From contig NZ_CP052135.1 of assembly GCF_012955605.1 (NCBI RefSeq), positions 672,001-736,000 of the forward strand: DNA of 64,000 nt. Direction: 5' to 3'. Positions 1-9,376 of this stretch are shown piece after piece. The position numbers and the translations under genes were made by a program. How positions within the stretch are numbered: position 1 is the stretch's first letter; each line of letters begins with the position of its first letter. The notes beneath the pieces are model-generated. The model made no database searches. It was not told the origin of the DNA and saw only the letters and a list, made by a program, of their open reading frames with translations. Source of the DNA: Bacillus fonticola (lineage in GTDB: Bacteria > Bacillota > Bacilli > Bacillales > JC228).

Positions 1-410
1 TCACCCAAGCCCAAATTATCGCCCTTTTGAAAAGGCTGCAAAAGGAACTTAACCTATCCATCATATTAATTTCGCACGATTTGCCAATGGTTACGGCGAT
101 TTGCGACCGAATTGCCATTATGTATGCAGGGAAAATTACAGAATGGGCGGACACGCAAGATATATTGCAAGACGCAAGACATCCATACTCTAAAGGGTTG
201 TTGCACGCGACACCTGATTTAGCCAATCCAGATAAAAAAGTAATCTCCATCCCCGGAACTGTTCCAAACTTGGTTGTGCCTCCTAAAGGGTGCCGTTTCT
301 ACTCAAGGTGTTCGTACGCAATCGAGCACTGCCAACAGGAACCCCCTGAATTAAAAGAAGTGAAACCTGACCACTATGCTGCGTGCTTTGTAGAGGAGGG
401 ACGAAAGTGA
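1..410 (+). CDS. Oligopeptide/dipeptide ABC transporter ATP-binding protein, OppD/DppD type (5' partial)
   Basis: The reading frame is open from the first bases of the window, so the gene starts upstream and only the last 135 or so codons are seen. The visible part holds the switch-histidine region (ISHDLPMV) after the Walker B strand, which lies outside, and then the C-terminal oligopeptide/dipeptide transporter extension with its characteristic cysteines (CRFYSRC, EHCQQEP, YAACF) that in this family bind an iron-sulphur cluster or metal. It would energise peptide uptake at the inner face of the membrane together with the next gene product. Its stop overlaps the next start (GTGA), so the two are translationally coupled. 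The permeases and binding protein must lie to the left. Substrate (di-, oligopeptide or nickel) cannot be told. Confidence 0.92.
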   Translation, partial: TQAQIIALLKRLQKELNLSIILISHDLPMVTAICDRIAIMYAGKITEWADTQDILQDARHPYSKGLLHATPDLANPDKKVISIPGTVPNLVVPPKGCRFYSRCSYAIEHCQQEPPELKEVKPDHYAACFVEEGRK

Positions 411-1393
411 GCAACATATTATTGGAAGTGAAAAACTTACAGAAAACGTTCCAAAGAAAATCGGGTACCCTACTCAAACGAGAAATTACAAAGGTGCATG
501 CAGTAGACGATGTGAATTTGCACATTCATAAAGGGGAAATTTTAGGGATCATCGGAGAAAGTGGTTGTGGGAAAACGACCACTGCCCGCATGGTCATGAG
601 ATTGATCAAGGAAACAAAAGGGGAACTATTATTAGAAGGGGAAGATCTTTGTAAGCTAACGAGTAAACAAACGAACAAATACCGCAAGAAAATGCAAATG
701 ATATTTCAAGACCCTTACGACACGTTAAATCCTGGCATGAGGGTACTTGATTTGTTAATGGAACCGCTCAACGCCCATGAAAAACAGCTCTCCTTTGAAG
801 AAAAGTCACAGCGTGTCCAGCAAGCTTTGGAAGAGATTGATTTACTACCAGCAGAGGAATACATGTATCGATACCCCCACCAATTAAGTGGTGGACAACG
901 GCAACGGATTGCGATTGCACGAGCGATTATTTTACAACCCATTTTTGTCGCTGCGGACGAACCGACCTCGATGTTGGACGTATCTGTACGCGCAGGGATT
1001 TTAAACCTATTGTTATCGTTAAAAGAAAAGATGGGTCTCACCATGATGTTTATTACCCACGACTTAGCAACAGCAAGTTATATGTGCGACCGCATTGCAG
1101 TCATGTATCAAGGCAAAATAGTCGAAGTGGGCACAACACAGAAAATTATTCGCAACCCTTCCCATCCCTACACGAAAGCTCTCGTTTCTGTCGTAAAAGA
1201 TTTGAATGATTTCATCCATAATCGAGAGAGTATCATCCGAGACGGTGAAGTGGACGCCACACAGGAGAATACCGGGTGTCCTTTCGTAGCGAGATGCCCC
1301 CATGAGCATACGGCATGCCACCAAATAGCACCGAAATTACGGGACATTGGTAGCCAGCATTTAGTGTCGTGTCATTTGGACGAACACGAATAG
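407..1393 (+). CDS. Oligopeptide/dipeptide ABC transporter ATP-binding protein, OppF/DppF type
   Basis: 328-residue ABC ATPase. Walker A GESGCGKTT lies near residue 50, a Q-loop at MIFQDPYDTLNP, the signature LSGGQRQR near 165, Walker B VAADEPTSMLD and switch histidine FITHDL follow. The C-terminal tail with CPFVARCPHEHTAC is the peptide-transporter extension. I chose the GTG at 407 because AGAGGAGGG sits 7 bases upstream and the codon overlaps the stop of the preceding ATPase; an upstream in-frame GTG at 383 lacks a site. It is the second nucleotide-binding subunit of the importer and probably the last gene of the operon. No strong terminator is visible immediately downstream. Confidence 0.93.
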   Translation: MSNILLEVKNLQKTFQRKSGTLLKREITKVHAVDDVNLHIHKGEILGIIGESGCGKTTTARMVMRLIKETKGELLLEGEDLCKLTSKQTNKYRKKMQMIFQDPYDTLNPGMRVLDLLMEPLNAHEKQLSFEEKSQRVQQALEEIDLLPAEEYMYRYPHQLSGGQRQRIAIARAIILQPIFVAADEPTSMLDVSVRAGILNLLLSLKEKMGLTMMFITHDLATASYMCDRIAVMYQGKIVEVGTTQKIIRNPSHPYTKALVSVVKDLNDFIHNRESIIRDGEVDATQENTGCPFVARCPHEHTACHQIAPKLRDIGSQHLVSCHLDEHE

Positions 1394-1549
1394 AGCGGAG
1401 CGGGAAGGACTTGCCTGTGGAGGTTCATGGAGATACATGTGCATATAGGGTGGATGGCGCTTTGCGAGTTGCAGGTATTCGTGCTGGTATATGATGGAAC
1501 GGGAACGGGTGCCTGTAAAGAAGGTCATTCCCAATTCCGACCGACTCCT

Positions 1550-1578
1550 TTGACAAATATGTTGGAATTTGGTATAGT
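1550..1578 (+). promoter_or_regulatory. Strong sigma-A type promoter
   Basis: TTGACA at 1550-1555 and TATAGT at 1573-1578 with a 17-bp spacer. No convincing coding frame with a ribosome binding site follows before the terminator at 1906-1939, so it most likely drives a non-coding RNA. Confidence 0.75.
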
Positions 1579-1584
1579 AATATT

Positions 1585-1940
1585 GTTGTGCAAAATGCAA
1601 ACGCCACTGGGGTCCACACGATGTGGGTCAGAAAGGTGTTGCGTCAGGACGACGCGAATTTAGCCTTTCATCCTTCCCTTGATAGCGATTGATTATACAT
1701 GGCGTTCTATATGAATTTTTGAGCAAGACTTATTCACACTGGATCAGCTACGGAGCTGTAAGGATGGAAGAGAGGTAGGGCTTTCGTCGTTTAGGTTTCA
1801 AAAGGGATCATGTGGAATAGAACCGCGGCAGTTTGAATTGAACTTCAAACGGTATTACTTATATAGAATTGATCGTTAGAAAAAGTGAAACATTGTATTC
1901 GTCCTAAAAGCGAATCCGACTAGTGTCGGGTTCGCTTTTG
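1585..1940 (+). ncRNA. Candidate structured non-coding RNA, family not recognised
   Basis: About 350 bases lie between a near-consensus promoter and a strong terminator without a plausible gene. Local stems can be read directly: CCACA/TGTGG near 1613-1626, GCGTC/GACGC near 1641-1655, CAGCT/AGCTG near 1746-1759, GTTTGAA/TTCAAAC near 1831-1850, and a long-range pair CATCCTT (about 1669) with AAGGATG (about 1760). Length and promoter resemble housekeeping RNAs, but I do not see the RNase P core, the tmRNA ends, or the SRP RNA tetraloop domain. A GGAATAGAACCGCGG stretch near 1813 faintly recalls a T-box but lacks its normal spacing. It could also be a long leader, but the terminator and a tandem array separate it from the next gene. 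Confidence 0.5.
1906..1939 (+). terminator. Factor-independent terminator
   Basis: Stem of 15 pairs with one G-U pair, loop TAGT, ending in TTTT. It closes the candidate RNA. Confidence 0.85.
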
Positions 1941-1944
1941 TCGT

Positions 1945-2222
1945 CATATATCCGCGATCATGAGCTGATATCCGCGAACAGGAGCCGATATCCGCGATCA
2001 GGAGGATATATCCGCGATCAGATGGATATATCCGCGGTCAGAGCCAGATATCCGCGATCAGAGGAATATATCCGCGATCAGAGCCAGATATCCGCGATCA
2101 GAGGAATATATCCGCGGTCAGGAGGATATATCCGCGCTCAGAGGAATATATCCGCGATCAGGAGGATATATCCGCGCTCAGAGGAATATATCCGCGATCA
2201 GAGCCAGATATCCGCGGTCAGC
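1945..2222 (+). repeat. 20-bp tandem array 1 (14 units)
   Basis: The block TCCGCGATCA or TCCGCGGTCA recurs exactly every 20 bases from 1951 to 2211, with a variable middle (GGAGGATATA, GAGCCAGATA, GAGGAATATA). Because 20 is not a multiple of three and no unit makes a stop in the plus frames, the array reads as an artificial 20-residue protein repeat. I do not treat it as coding: there is no ribosome binding site or sensible start, and the same units recur in intergenic places at 22.4-23.1 kb and, inverted, at 29.1-29.7 kb. Confidence 0.95.
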
Positions 2223-2353
2223 CCCCATTTTTATTTCGTCTATCAAAATTTCTCACCATCACCTCCCCTATCTTATGATAAACTGGAAGAATCAACGAAC
2301 AGTTCAGAGTATTACAAAACTCATACAAGAACAAGACAGCTGGGGGAAGAACG

Positions 2354-4081
2354 ATGAGGATGTTGTTGCCATACATACGACAGTACAAAGTGCCTGTTTG
2401 GATTGCTTTGTTTTTAATGTTTGTCGAGCTTGCGTTAGAACTTGTACAACCGATGTTAATGGCCGTGATCATTGATGATGGCGTTGTCGTAGGTGATTTG
2501 TCAGTCGTCTATTTATGGGGTGGGATTTTACTCGGGTTGTCATTCCTCGCCTTTCTTGCAGGGATCGCCAGCTCTTTTTATGCGTCAGAAGTGAGTCAAG
2601 GGATCGGGCACGCCGTTCGAAAAGACGTGTTCGAAAAGGCACAAACCTTTTCACCGCAACATTTTTTGAAGCTATCGACACCTTCACTCATCACACGAAT
2701 TACAAACGATGTGACGCAGCTGCAAAACATCGTGTATGTGAGTGTGCGTATCGGTTTGCGTGCACCGCTTTTTATTTTCGGGGGCGTTATTTTAGCGTTC
2801 ACCGTTCATGCTGGCCTCGCTACCATCTATGCGATTGCGGTTCCAGTGCTTCTGGTTGTATTAATTTGGGTTTTGAAAAAGGGTATCGGCTTGTTCGAGC
2901 GCGTACAAAGCAAAGTCGATGCCGTCAATATGGTGTTGCGTGAAAACCTCGTTGGGATGCGTCTCATTAAAGTATTCCACCGTGCACCGTATGAGGAAGA
3001 GCGGTTTGAGAAGGTGAACACAGACTTGCTCGATGTGAACAAACGCGCGCTATGGGTGATGGAGATTGGTTTGCCAATTCTCATGTTCGGGATGAACGTT
3101 GCCATCGTGTTGTTGCTTTGGTACGGGGCGATCGAGCTCCAATTCGGGACGGCGCAGCCTGGAGAAATCGCAGCCCTGGTCAACTATGGGACGCGAATCT
3201 TGTCTACATTTTCCGTGTTCACGTGGCTTTTAATGGCTTTATCTCGTGCGCAAGCATCTGCGGTACGAATTCGTGATGTGTTAGAGGAACCTACAGACAA
3301 CGCGAAAGATCCCTCCTTACGTACAGAGCCAATTGAACAAGGAGACGTCGAGTTTGACAAAGTATCTTTCACCTACCCAACTATGAAGCTACCAGCGCTT
3401 CAACAAGTTTCCTTTCGAGCGCGCTTCGGGGAGACGATCGGGATTTTGGGAGAGACTGGATCAGGAAAATCGTCGCTTATGCAGCTGATTCCGCGCCTTT
3501 ACGAACCAACAAGCGGTCACATTCTCATTGATGGGCACGAGACGAGTTCGCTTGCTGCAACAGCTTTGCGACAGCGGATAGGCTTTGTCCCACAAGAAGT
3601 GCAGCTGTTTACAGGTACAGTGGCAGAAAATGTGCGCTGGGGAAAAGAAGACGCGACGATGGAAGAGATTCACGAGGCGTGTCGTCAGGCAGATATTCAC
3701 GATTTCATTGAGACTTTGCCGGATAAGTACGACACGAGACTCGGACAAAAAGGGGTGAACTTCTCCGGTGGACAGAAGCAACGGCTATCGTTGGCGAGGG
3801 CACTTGTTAGAAAACCAGTTATTTTGTTGTTAGATGATAGTACGAGTGCGCTAGATGCGGAGACGGAGGCGCACATTTTAAAGACGTTACGGCAGCAGAA
3901 TTGCACCGTGTTTGTCGTTGCGCAAAAGATTAGTTCGGTGCGAGAAGCGGATCGCATTTTGCTGTTAAAAGACGGCAAGTGCATTGCTCAAGGCACACAC
4001 AACGAACTCCTCGCAGCGAACCCGTTCTATCAAGACATCGTCCGATCGCAATCGAAGGAGGAGGTGGTCTCAGGTGGCTAG
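2354..4081 (+). CDS. Heterodimeric ABC exporter, subunit 1 (YheI-like)
   Basis: 575 residues: an exporter-type transmembrane domain with about six helices in residues 10-300, then a nucleotide-binding domain with Walker A GETGSGKSS, signature FSGGQKQRLSLARAL and Walker B VILLLDDSTSALD. After Walker B this subunit has Asp where the catalytic Glu is usual (LLLDDSTSALD), the mark of the degenerate partner in heterodimeric exporters such as YheI/YheH or BmrC/BmrD. The start at 2354 has GGGGGA upstream. Its stop overlaps the start of the second subunit. The family exports drugs or lipids. A TATGAT-like -10 lies near 2272, between array 1 and the gene. Confidence 0.9.
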   Translation: MRMLLPYIRQYKVPVWIALFLMFVELALELVQPMLMAVIIDDGVVVGDLSVVYLWGGILLGLSFLAFLAGIASSFYASEVSQGIGHAVRKDVFEKAQTFSPQHFLKLSTPSLITRITNDVTQLQNIVYVSVRIGLRAPLFIFGGVILAFTVHAGLATIYAIAVPVLLVVLIWVLKKGIGLFERVQSKVDAVNMVLRENLVGMRLIKVFHRAPYEEERFEKVNTDLLDVNKRALWVMEIGLPILMFGMNVAIVLLLWYGAIELQFGTAQPGEIAALVNYGTRILSTFSVFTWLLMALSRAQASAVRIRDVLEEPTDNAKDPSLRTEPIEQGDVEFDKVSFTYPTMKLPALQQVSFRARFGETIGILGETGSGKSSLMQLIPRLYEPTSGHILIDGHETSSLAATALRQRIGFVPQEVQLFTGTVAENVRWGKEDATMEEIHEACRQADIHDFIETLPDKYDTRLGQKGVNFSGGQKQRLSLARALVRKPVILLLDDSTSALDAETEAHILKTLRQQNCTVFVVAQKISSVREADRILLLKDGKCIAQGTHNELLAANPFYQDIVRSQSKEEVVSGG

Positions 4082-5855
4082 ACATCACCAAAGTGTTCCA
4101 GGCAAAAAACGGGCAAAGGTGGAGAACGTAAAAGAAACTTTGTTGCGCATTTGGCGTTATTTGGTCGAACAAAAAGGGATGTTAACGCTCGTCATGCTCA
4201 TGGTACTTGCGAGTTCTTCGTTTGCGCTGTTGGGACCTTATTTGCTCGGGGTCACGGTGGATGACGTCATTGCAGGCTCTAACGGCTCAGAGCTAGTGAC
4301 GATGCTCCTTCTATTAGTCGGCATCTTCTTGTTCCAGTCCTTCACGCAATGGCTCCATAACTTTTGGATGATCGGGATTGCGCAAGACACGGTGTACACG
4401 ATGCGGAAGGATTTGTTTCAGCATTTTCAACAGCTGCCGACCGCTTTTTTTGTGAAGCGACAACACGGGGAACTTATGAGCCGTGTGACAAACGATATTG
4501 AGAATGTCAGTAAAGTGTTAAATACAACGGTTATCCAGTTTACGACGAGTATTTTAACGATTGTAGGAACGATTGTGGTGATGCTCGTGCTGAGTCCGCT
4601 GTTGACCTTGTTAACGTTGGCGGTAGTTCCGTTAATGTTTATTGGTTTGAAGTGGATCACGAACCGGACTGGACCGCTATTCAAAGATCAACAAAGACAT
4701 CTCGGTGAAGTCAATGGGTATGTGGAAGAAACATTATCAGGCCACAACGTTGTAAAAATGTTCTCACAAGAAGAACGTGTGAAGCGTGAGTTTGCCAAAC
4801 GCAATGAAGATCTTCGGAAGTCGAGCTACTGGGCGCAAACGTATTCCGGATTTATTCCAAAAGTGATGAACTTTTTAAATAACGCCAGTTTTGCGGTCAT
4901 CGTAGGTGTGGGAGGTTGGCTTGCGGTTGAGGGGGCGGTCACGATCGGGATTATCGTGACGTTCACGACTTATTCTCGCCAGTTCACGAGACCGCTGAAC
5001 GACCTCGCTAACCAGTTTAACGTCATCCTATCAGCGGTGGCAGGGGCTGAACGTGTTTTCCAAGTGATGGATGAAGAGCGAGAAACGAAGGATGAAGTCG
5101 GAGCTAAGCCGGTTTCCGACATTCGCGGGGACATTGAATTTCGTAACGTGTCTTTCGGATATGAAACCGACCAGCCAACGTTACGCAACGTCAGCTTCCA
5201 CGCAAAGCCAGGGCAAACAGTAGCCCTTGTTGGACCGACTGGGGCAGGAAAAACAACGGTTATCTCACTGTTATCGAGATTCTTTGACATTCAAGATGGG
5301 AAGATTTACGTTGATGGCGAGGATATGGAAACGATGACTCGAGCTAGTTTACGTAAACAAATGGCGGTTGTGCTACAAGATGCCGTCTTGTTTGAAACGA
5401 CGGTCAGAGAAAATATTCGTTATGGGAGATTGGAAGCGACAGACGAGGATGTTGTGCGGGCAGCTAAGCAAGCAAATGCCCATGACTTTATCGAGAAGCT
5501 ACAAGACGGATACGACACTGTACTAACCGACGGCGGGAGCGGAATTAGTCAAGGACAACGCCAGCTTCTCTCGATTGCGCGTGCCCTTTTGGCAAATCCA
5601 TCGCTACTCATTTTAGACGAAGCAACAAGCAGCATCGACACCATTACCGAAATGAAGATAACAGACGCCTTGCAAACGTTGATGGAGGGCCGCACGAGCT
5701 TTGTCATCGCCCATCGCCTAAACACGATCCAAAATGCTGACCTAATCCTCGTGCTCAAAGAAGGCGAAATCATCGAACAAGGCACCCACCATACTTTACT
5801 AAAACAAGGAGGGTTCTACGCCCGCCTAGTGCAGATTCAACAACAATCTAGTTAG
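4074..5855 (+). CDS. Heterodimeric ABC exporter, subunit 2 (YheH-like)
   Basis: 593 residues from the GTG at 4074, chosen because AAGGAGGAGG lies just before it and the codon overlaps the stop of the first subunit; the longer open frame from 3984 lies inside that gene. Six-helix transmembrane domain (about 30-330), then Walker A GPTGAGKTT, Q-loop VLQDAVLF, Walker B LLILDEATSSID with the catalytic Glu, and switch His in VIAHRLNTI. The signature is ISQGQRQLLS, with Gln for the usual second Gly. This is the catalytically competent partner of the pair. A strong terminator follows at once, so the two genes form a closed transcription unit. Confidence 0.92.
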   Translation: MARHHQSVPGKKRAKVENVKETLLRIWRYLVEQKGMLTLVMLMVLASSSFALLGPYLLGVTVDDVIAGSNGSELVTMLLLLVGIFLFQSFTQWLHNFWMIGIAQDTVYTMRKDLFQHFQQLPTAFFVKRQHGELMSRVTNDIENVSKVLNTTVIQFTTSILTIVGTIVVMLVLSPLLTLLTLAVVPLMFIGLKWITNRTGPLFKDQQRHLGEVNGYVEETLSGHNVVKMFSQEERVKREFAKRNEDLRKSSYWAQTYSGFIPKVMNFLNNASFAVIVGVGGWLAVEGAVTIGIIVTFTTYSRQFTRPLNDLANQFNVILSAVAGAERVFQVMDEERETKDEVGAKPVSDIRGDIEFRNVSFGYETDQPTLRNVSFHAKPGQTVALVGPTGAGKTTVISLLSRFFDIQDGKIYVDGEDMETMTRASLRKQMAVVLQDAVLFETTVRENIRYGRLEATDEDVVRAAKQANAHDFIEKLQDGYDTVLTDGGSGISQGQRQLLSIARALLANPSLLILDEATSSIDTITEMKITDALQTLMEGRTSFVIAHRLNTIQNADLILVLKEGEIIEQGTHHTLLKQGGFYARLVQIQQQSS

Positions 5856-5868
5856 GGAACAGGAAAAA

Positions 5869-5908
5869 AGCAGCTCCCACGCGTTTACTCGTGGGTTGCT
5901 GCTTTTTT
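5869..5908 (+). terminator. Factor-independent terminator after the ABC exporter
   Basis: AGCAGC-TCCCAC paired with GTGGGT-TGCTGCT, loop of about ten bases, then TTTTT. Confidence 0.88.
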
Positions 5909-5980
5909 GTACTGCTATCCAATTGATTAGCTGTATATCCGGCTGGGAGCTATGAACAGTAATTCATTCTAGTGCGTGCA

Positions 5981-6030
5981 TTCGACAAAATTCGGGTCGT
6001 ACCAGTTCCCTGAACTACCAGTTCCTGAAC
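5981..6030 (+). repeat. Dispersed repeat, GGGTCGTACCAGTTCC type
   Basis: TTCGACAAAATTCGGG followed by TCGTACCAGTTCC, then a partial second copy (ACCAGTTCCTGAAC). Other copies are at 30713-30782 (inverted), 53045-53102 (full palindrome) and 59924-60012. It sits between the terminator above and the 3' end of the minus-strand permease gene. Confidence 0.75.
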
Positions 6031-7757
6031 TAATAGCCGTTTTCTTCAAGCCATGTGCGGAGTTCTGTGTAATGTTCTCCTAGTGGGATGTCTACGAAAT
6101 TGTTTTCAAGTTCGATGCCTATGGACTGAAGGCCGTTTCCGTATTTCCATTCATTTTCGGCTTGCAGGCGTTCTTCACCTGTTTCGTCTTGGATGGCTCT
6201 TTTTAAGATTTCCATGAATGTTTGAATATCCTCTTTGTTAGTGATAGGTGTAGAGTCATTTTGTCCATAGATTCCAATTTGGCGAATCCCTTCTATTTCT
6301 TTATTAGAAAGAATGGAGTTGTCTTTGAATTCTTTCGTTTCGTACAGTTGGGCGAAGAAACGGTCGAATGTCCCCTTTGTCACTTGATAACTACGTACCA
6401 GCTCATCCCCGTTGGCTAATGTGTATCCGAATGATATAAAATCACTCATTTCATAGCGGTTCATTTCAAATGGGATAGTGGCTGTGATCTCCTTGTGTAG
6501 TGCTTGAAGAATGGCAATGGCTTCGGGTGATTCATAGTTTTTTCTAGCCATCCGCACAAATTCACTAGGGCGATCATCTCCAGGTAGTTGTTGTAAGGAA
6601 CGGTACACACTATAATCACTTAAGTATTCCGAAAAGTACACCGCGTCAATCTCGGCAACATCAGGTACCCGTTTCTGGAATCCAAGTGCATCAAAGTGTA
6701 AGCCCATAATGAGAATAGCCACCACACCCGCAAAGCCAACGAACCCTCGCCATTTATGAAAAATGCGGATGGATTTGTTGAGGATCATTTGCGCGATGGT
6801 ATAGCCAAACAATCCGCCAAAGAAATACCCTGCAAGCAGCCAAGGTTTCGATTGATTGGTCTCCCCGAAATACAGCCCAAACAAAAGCATGAAGCAAGTC
6901 GCAATGCCAAAAACAAACACTGGTTGCAGCCAACGGAAGGCGACCGCTTGATTAGCTGCCTCAGACGGGCGGAATTTGTACACTCCCCAGCTCGCTACAA
7001 TAATTCCGATTGTAAGTAGGATGTAAGCAATCAGTTCTACGTAGTTTACATCCTGTTCAAAGTTTTCGATGAGGTTAAAAAGTGGAATAAAGAGCTCCAG
7101 ACTGCGAGAGACAAAGTAATCGATCGGAATCCCTTGTAACCACTGTTTTGCGTTAAATACAGACAGAAGGGTGATGCCAGCTGGGAACGCCATCAGAATA
7201 TACACTAAAGCACCCTGCAGTAAAGTAAGTCCTGTACACATCCCGATGAAAACAGCAATAGCAAACATAAAGCTATTTCCTAATAGAAGCTGCCAAGTCC
7301 ACTCCCACGCCAATGGGATATAAATATCGCCACCAACTCCAGTAAAGAGTTGAATCAAGAGCAACACGAGAAAATTGATCAGTACGGGCACATATAACAA
7401 AATAGAAGCGCTCGTTACGTGCGACCAAAATGACTGTGTTCGCGTAAAAGGCATGCTGTGTAGCGTATCAACAGATAACTTGACGTGTGTATAGCGGAAC
7501 ATTATCATCCCTACTAGGACTGGGTACGTAGCAATTAGAAATACAGAAAATAGTTCATTGGTTTGAAACATGGCTTCAAACATGTTATCAAACGAATAAT
7601 AAGGGTTCGCGGAATTATCTGATGATGATAACTCCATCATTACCTGCATCGGAAACAGGAAAAACAAGATAAAGGCGTACAACACGCTAACCCAACCGAA
7701 TGAACGTAAGTCTTGCAAAATCAACCCTTTATGCATCCATGAGCGTTTCGACCGCAT
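6030..7757 (-). CDS. ABC transporter permease protein
   Basis: 575 residues with hydrophobic helices near residues 22-40, 70-90, 110-135, 150-185, 195-215, 240-262 and 280-350, then a soluble C-terminal domain from about 365. The start at 7757 is supported by AGGAGG 9 bases upstream; it overlaps the end of the ATPase gene by 29 bases. By position it is the membrane partner of that ATPase in a GntR-regulated operon of the YtrABC kind. The large C-terminal domain (about 200 residues) is not one I can name. The substrate is unknown; related systems respond to cell-wall-active compounds. Confidence 0.8.
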   Translation of the reverse strand: MRSKRSWMHKGLILQDLRSFGWVSVLYAFILFFLFPMQVMMELSSSDNSANPYYSFDNMFEAMFQTNELFSVFLIATYPVLVGMIMFRYTHVKLSVDTLHSMPFTRTQSFWSHVTSASILLYVPVLINFLVLLLIQLFTGVGGDIYIPLAWEWTWQLLLGNSFMFAIAVFIGMCTGLTLLQGALVYILMAFPAGITLLSVFNAKQWLQGIPIDYFVSRSLELFIPLFNLIENFEQDVNYVELIAYILLTIGIIVASWGVYKFRPSEAANQAVAFRWLQPVFVFGIATCFMLLFGLYFGETNQSKPWLLAGYFFGGLFGYTIAQMILNKSIRIFHKWRGFVGFAGVVAILIMGLHFDALGFQKRVPDVAEIDAVYFSEYLSDYSVYRSLQQLPGDDRPSEFVRMARKNYESPEAIAILQALHKEITATIPFEMNRYEMSDFISFGYTLANGDELVRSYQVTKGTFDRFFAQLYETKEFKDNSILSNKEIEGIRQIGIYGQNDSTPITNKEDIQTFMEILKRAIQDETGEERLQAENEWKYGNGLQSIGIELENNFVDIPLGEHYTELRTWLEENGY

Positions 7758-8631
7758 AACCGTGACCTCCTAACTCGTACACGAATATCTCTTCCAAAGT
7801 GAGCGGAAGCATATCAAACACAACAGGACGGAAAGACCGAATATGCCTCACAACGACAGACTCTTCTCCACGCGCAATACAAAGTAAAATACTTCCTCGA
7901 CGTTCTTTGTATAACAGGTCCAATCCTTCAAGGAAGGCGTCTTCTTCTCCTTCTTTCAACACCACTTGCACTTTATGAATATCTGATTTCAAATCATCCA
8001 GATCCCGTTCGAGCAGCAATTTGCCGTGATGCATAATGCCGATGTGATCACACAAATCCTCTACTTCACGCAAATTGTGTGAAGAAATTAAAACGGTCAT
8101 CTCTCGATCCGCTACATCCTGAACGATGAGGTTCTTCACCTTTTGGCGCATCACCGCATCTAACCCATCAATCGGCTCGTCTAACAACAACACATCTGGC
8201 ATCGTGGACATCGCTAACCAAAACGCTACTTGTCGTTGCATTCCTTTTGAAAGACGTTGTACTCTGCGCTTCATATCAATGGGGAAGACGTGTGCCAGTT
8301 GCTGAAACCGTTCTTCATTCCACCGCTCATATGTAGACGCATAGAAATTCGCCATTTGGCGGATCGTCGCTTGCGGGAAAAAGTACAAGCTGTCAGGCAA
8401 AAATAGAGAACGTTGTTGGATGTCGGGATTTTCGTATACTTTTCGTTCATCAATTGTTACGTAACCGCTATCTTGCCGGTATATCCCTGCAAGTATTTTT
8501 AACAGTGTCGTTTTCCCTGCCCCGTTCGAACCGAGTAACCCGTAAATGGAGCCCTTTTTCACGGTAAGTGTGAGATCCTGCACGGCTTCTTCGCCGTCAA
8601 ATTCCTTAGATACTTGTGAAACGCTAATCAT
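7729..8631 (-). CDS. ABC transporter ATP-binding protein, YtrB-like
   Basis: 300 residues. Walker A GSNGAGKTT near residue 35, signature LSKGMQRQ (Lys replacing the second residue of the LSGGQ motif) near 128, Walker B VLLLDEPIDGLD, switch His SSHNLREVE. The start overlaps the stop of the regulator by four bases, so the three genes GntR-ATPase-permease are coupled. The domain order and the GntR neighbour match YtrA-type operons. It should drive the permease encoded next. Confidence 0.88.
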   Translation of the reverse strand: MISVSQVSKEFDGEEAVQDLTLTVKKGSIYGLLGSNGAGKTTLLKILAGIYRQDSGYVTIDERKVYENPDIQQRSLFLPDSLYFFPQATIRQMANFYASTYERWNEERFQQLAHVFPIDMKRRVQRLSKGMQRQVAFWLAMSTMPDVLLLDEPIDGLDAVMRQKVKNLIVQDVADREMTVLISSHNLREVEDLCDHIGIMHHGKLLLERDLDDLKSDIHKVQVVLKEGEEDAFLEGLDLLYKERRGSILLCIARGEESVVVRHIRSFRPVVFDMLPLTLEEIFVYELGGHGYAVETLMDA

Positions 8632-9008
8632 TTCTGGTCCTCCTCCCCGTCGAAAGACTCGACAGAATGCAAGATTTCTAGAATCTCTTCTTTTTGCAAA
8701 CCAAGGTATAATGCTTCAGAAAACAACTTTCGCAATTCATCTTTCATCTCATTCACCTTTTGTTCATTTTTTTCTTGTGGCGCTACAAAGCTTCCGCGAC
8801 CCGGAACAGAATACGTGAAGTTTTGCCGCTCGAGCTCCCGATACGCTTTTTGAATCGTGTTCGGATTAATCGTTAACTCTTTTGCCAGCTGCCGGACAGA
8901 AGGAAGCTGCTCATCGGCGTGGAGCACGTCGTAAACGATCAATTCTTTAAACTTCTCGACAAGTTGCTCATAGATAGGCTGACGACTGCGGATATCAAGC
9001 TGAATCAT
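8628..9008 (-). CDS. GntR family transcriptional regulator, YtrA subfamily
   Basis: 126 residues from the ATG at 9008, preceded by AGGAGGGG; a longer frame to 9056 has no site. N-terminal winged helix (residues 10-75) has the typical IYEQLVEKFKELI, LPSVRQLAKEL and NPNTIQKAYREL motifs. There is no large effector domain, only a short helical tail, as in the YtrA branch that controls ABC transporters. It is first in its operon and very probably autoregulates it; an imperfect dyad lies 45-75 bases upstream. Confidence 0.88.
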   Translation of the reverse strand: MIQLDIRSRQPIYEQLVEKFKELIVYDVLHADEQLPSVRQLAKELTINPNTIQKAYRELERQNFTYSVPGRGSFVAPQEKNEQKVNEMKDELRKLFSEALYLGLQKEEILEILHSVESFDGEEDQK

Positions 9009-9054
9009 GTCACCCCTCCTCTGTGAATGGGATGTATTAAGTGTATTATCAACC

Positions 9055-9083
9055 ATAGTACAGTTAGAACAGTATCACACTAT
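9055..9083. promoter_or_regulatory. Candidate GntR operator dyad
   Basis: ATAGT at one end and ACTAT at the other of a 29-bp stretch, with internal ACAGT/ACTGT half-sites. It lies just upstream of the regulator gene. Symmetry is imperfect, so this is tentative. Confidence 0.3.
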
Positions 9084-9376
9084 TTTTTGTTTGACAACCT
9101 TTTGTATGGAATAATGGTCGAGGGGAGAATGAGTAGAAATAGGTGGATAAGACCTCCTCCATCCCAAATCGATCCCTTCTTTTGAAAGCAAACGATCCTT
9201 TTGGTACCATTATATGGTGTGACTATTTTTAATGAGTGTGTCGAGTGAACGTGGAATTGTTTTTGCCATATGAATGTAGTGTACAGTTACAAAGCGAGCT
9301 GAACGGCATCTAACGTCACGAAACACCAATTGTGCACTTGTTGCCACTTATAGATGAAGAAGAAAGGGGTATTCGT

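Noticed and set aside
1427-1663. 78-residue frame upstream of and across the promoter
   Set aside because: It runs through the -35 and -10 of the RNA promoter, has no ribosome binding site and no recognisable sequence.
1790-1860. T-box riboswitch
   Set aside because: GGAATAGAACCGCGG has some likeness to the T-box sequence, but the spacing is wrong, the terminator is about 80 bases away, and no amino-acid gene follows.
1923-2357. 144-residue frame through array 1
   Set aside because: It is coded by 20-bp units with no ribosome binding site, and identical units occur in other intergenic sites and in both orientations.
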